A DNA stretch of 64,000 nucleotides, taken from assembly GCA_963735085.1 (NCBI GenBank), contig CAVTJP010000005.1, positions 1 through 64,000 on the forward strand. Direction: 5' to 3'. Within the stretch, counting starts at the first letter, position 1; every line of letters begins with the position of its first letter. The notes beneath the pieces are model-generated. The model was not told where the DNA came from. It saw nothing but the letters and a program-made list of their open reading frames with translations, and searched no databases. This DNA is from DATJGR01 sp963735085 (lineage in GTDB: Bacteria; Pseudomonadota; Gammaproteobacteria; Pseudomonadales; Azotimanducaceae). The position numbers were made by a program, and so were the translations under genes. Positions 62,165 to 64,000 of the stretch are shown piece after piece.

Positions 62165-62773
62165 TTAACGGCTCGCCGCGAGCTGCGTCCAGAACTGCGC
62201 GACGCCGTTGAGGAACATCTGCACCGACAACATCACCAGCAGCATACCCATCAGGCGTTCGAGTGCACGCACGCCGCGATCGCCGAGCGCATTCATCAAC
62301 CACGGCGAAAATGACAGGATCGCGGTTGTTGCGATCCACGCCAATAGCAGCGACGCACACCAATCCCATACCTGTTTCGGATGCTGCGACGATTGCAGCA
62401 GCAGAATCGCAATCGTCGACGGTCCCGCTACTAACGGCATCGCAAGGGGGACGATGAACGGATCGGCCACCTCCTCCTCGTCAGCCGTGGCAGGCAGCGG
62501 AAAGATCATTCGCAATGCGATGATGAACAACAGGATGCCGCCCGACAGGCTCAACGTCGGCTGCGTCAGACCGAGGAACCGCATCACCGGATTGCCGGCG
62601 AACAGAAACACCAGCAGGATTACCAGGGCGATGATCAACTCGCGCGCTACGATCTTCGATCTCGTGCGTGCGTCGTATCGCGACAGCACCGCATTGAAGA
62701 CCGGAATGTTGCCAAGCGGGTCCATGACGAAAAACAAGGTCACGGCCACCGCTAGCGTATCGGCATAGTTCAT
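62165..62773 (-). CDS. MarC-family membrane protein
   Basis: 202 residues from the ATG at 62773. Six membrane segments; LFFVMDPLGNIPVFNAVLSRY is the hallmark N-terminus and FIVPLAMPLVAGPSTIAILLLQSS the central hallmark of the MarC/YhgN/YchE family (UPF0056). It was once linked to antibiotic resistance; the transported compound is unknown. Convergent with lon. An upstream open frame from 62818 lacks likeness to the family. Confidence 0.9.
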   Translation of the reverse strand: MNYADTLAVAVTLFFVMDPLGNIPVFNAVLSRYDARTRSKIVARELIIALVILLVFLFAGNPVMRFLGLTQPTLSLSGGILLFIIALRMIFPLPATADEEEVADPFIVPLAMPLVAGPSTIAILLLQSSQHPKQVWDWCASLLLAWIATTAILSFSPWLMNALGDRGVRALERLMGMLLVMLSVQMFLNGVAQFWTQLAASR

Positions 62774-62923
62774 TTCAAATTGCGCATTGCTACCGCAGGA
62801 TACGTCGCGGCGATGCACTAATCACTCGTGCGCGCAGGCGGACCTGCGTGCTGACGTGTGGGCGTGCTTGGATTCGCCGAGAAAAGAAGCAATAGTGACG
62901 GTTTCGTGATGCGGGGAGCGTCG

Positions 62924-64000
62924 ATGCAGCCGATTTCCAAACGGAGCCCCGAACGCGTACCCCGACGAACCGTGTTGGCGTACGCGGCCACCGAGTTCCC
63001 CAGCGCCATGGCGGCGATTCCGATGGCGATCTTCATACCGGCGCTCTACACGCGCGACCTCGGCCTGTCGCTGGCCGCGGTCGGTACGATTCTGATGATT
63101 GCGCGCCTGACCGATGTCGCCACCGATCCATTGATCGGCCTGCTGTCGGACCGTACGCGTACCCGATTCGGCCGTCGCAAGCCGTGGATCGTGGCTGGCA
63201 CGCCGATCATGTTGCTGTCCGTCTACATGCTGTTCGTGCCGACCCCGCCGGTCGGCAACGCCTATTTCGCGTTCTGGATGATTACGCTGTGGCTCGGCTG
63301 GACGTTCATCTACATCCCGTTCTATGCATGGGGCGCGGAACTCTCGACCGACTACCACGAACGCACCCGCATCGCGACATGGCGCACCGTCATGGGCGTG
63401 TCCGGCACACTCGCGACAATCCTGCTGCCATTGGCGGCGTGGCAACTGTTCGGCTACGGCAAGGAACTGGGCGAGTCGCTGAAGGTGATTGCATGCGGTG
63501 CGATCGTGATCAGTGCCGTCACCGTGACGTTGCTCGCGACGCGCGTTCCGGAAGGCGAACCGATCCAGACCAAGCAGATCACGTTCTGGCGCGGCATCAA
63601 GGTGATGTGGCGCAACGGGCCGTTCAAGCGGCTCATGCTCGGCTTCACAGTTGGCGGCATCGGGCCTGCACTCGCGGCACCGCTGTACGTTCTGTTCGTC
63701 AATCAGGTAATCAAGGAGGACCTGGCGGGCAGCATCATCCTGCTGGTGTTCTACGTCGGCAATCTGATCGGTGTGGGTGCATGGGCGGCGTTGGCGCGAC
63801 GGGTCGGCAAGCGGCAGGCCTGGATCGTTGGCATGTCGATGATGATCATTTCGCAGCCGTGGTACATGACCTTAGGGCCGGGCGACCTCGCCGGCATGAT
63901 GGGCATCCTGTTCGTCGGCGGGCTCGGCGCCGGCAGCTTCGTCGCGCTGCCGTCGGCGATGAAAGCAGACGTCATCGACATCGATCGACTGCGCAGCGGT
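62924..64000 (+). CDS. GPH/MFS-type sugar-cation symporter, partial (runs off right edge)
   Basis: The frame reads 359 codons to the window end without a stop. It starts MQPISKRSPERVPRRTVLAY; GGGGAG lies eight bases upstream, so the ATG at 62924 is preferred over 62909. The early part has YTRDLGLSLAAVGTILMIARLTD and GLLSDRTRTRFGRRKPWI, the motif of the glycoside-pentoside-hexuronide:cation symporter family (MFS_2). At least eight membrane helices are visible. It likely imports a sugar or related solute with Na+ or H+ at the inner membrane; the substrate and C-terminus are not in the window. Confidence 0.85.
   Translation, partial: MQPISKRSPERVPRRTVLAYAATEFPSAMAAIPMAIFIPALYTRDLGLSLAAVGTILMIARLTDVATDPLIGLLSDRTRTRFGRRKPWIVAGTPIMLLSVYMLFVPTPPVGNAYFAFWMITLWLGWTFIYIPFYAWGAELSTDYHERTRIATWRTVMGVSGTLATILLPLAAWQLFGYGKELGESLKVIACGAIVISAVTVTLLATRVPEGEPIQTKQITFWRGIKVMWRNGPFKRLMLGFTVGGIGPALAAPLYVLFVNQVIKEDLAGSIILLVFYVGNLIGVGAWAALARRVGKRQAWIVGMSMMIISQPWYMTLGPGDLAGMMGILFVGGLGAGSFVALPSAMKADVIDIDRLRSG

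Overview
The window looks like chromosomal DNA of a visibly GC-rich, ectoine-making proteobacterium. A marine or halotolerant gammaproteobacterium is most likely. The reasons are an ectR/ectABCD/ask operon, a YejM-like envelope protein, RimK and RimB, Lon, MarC, PEP carboxylase, many acyl-CoA enzymes and REP-like palindromes. I see no rRNA, tRNA, CRISPR array, integrase or insertion sequence. No gene-free stretch exceeds about 300 bases; the longest are about 175-255 bases (3300-3475, 4445-4697, 19915-20133, 43137-43349).

Layout. 1-3299 (minus): surface-glycan decoration genes, namely WbqC-like, sulfotransferase, a frameshifted DegT aminotransferase, and a second sulfotransferase cut by the left edge. 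3476-7189 (plus): a secreted self-cleaving S74 (tail-fibre chaperone) protein with its own terminator, then a membrane-anchored phosphatase and a YejM-type sulfatase-fold protein. 7205-16490: LLM oxidoreductase, MTH1-like Nudix, YgjP-like metalloprotease, ppc, amidase, the RimB-RimK-M14 trio, isochorismatase. 16502-19914 (minus): two GFA proteins, a SnoaL-like protein and a three-gene periplasmic operon (small protein, frameshifted DUF2092, repeat protein). 20134-24752 (plus): beta-barrel OMP, a TIR-FHA fusion, a 2-keto-4-pentenoate hydratase-like enzyme and a bifunctional beta-oxidation protein. 24781-30028: the ectoine/hydroxyectoine locus.

30151-42474 is dominated by lipid and hydroxy-acid metabolism. 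It holds a Baeyer-Villiger monooxygenase, an SDR-kinase pair, and a tightly spaced minus-strand series: ICMT, PhyH dioxygenase, acyl-CoA synthetase, acyl-CoA dehydrogenase, APH-like kinase, wax-ester synthase/DGAT, GNAT. Adjacent kinase and dehydrogenase genes look like a split version of animal ACAD10/11 and suggest 4-hydroxyacyl-CoA catabolism.

42552-51501 holds small accessory operons under three TetR regulators, two of them with clear palindromic operators, and a pair of paralogous small proteins. 51637-59603 holds a TPR lipoprotein, metY, a CoA-binding protein, an all-alpha dUTPase, a VOC protein, a 2-hydroxyacid dehydrogenase and a two-gene (probably heterodimeric) acyl-CoA dehydrogenase. 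59744-64000 holds lon, marC and a GPH/MFS transporter cut by the right edge.

Four loci carry apparent frameshifts (about 620-645 and 1060-1090; 7723-7770; about 19463). Two of the sites lie in short homopolymers, so draft-assembly indels are as plausible as real decay.
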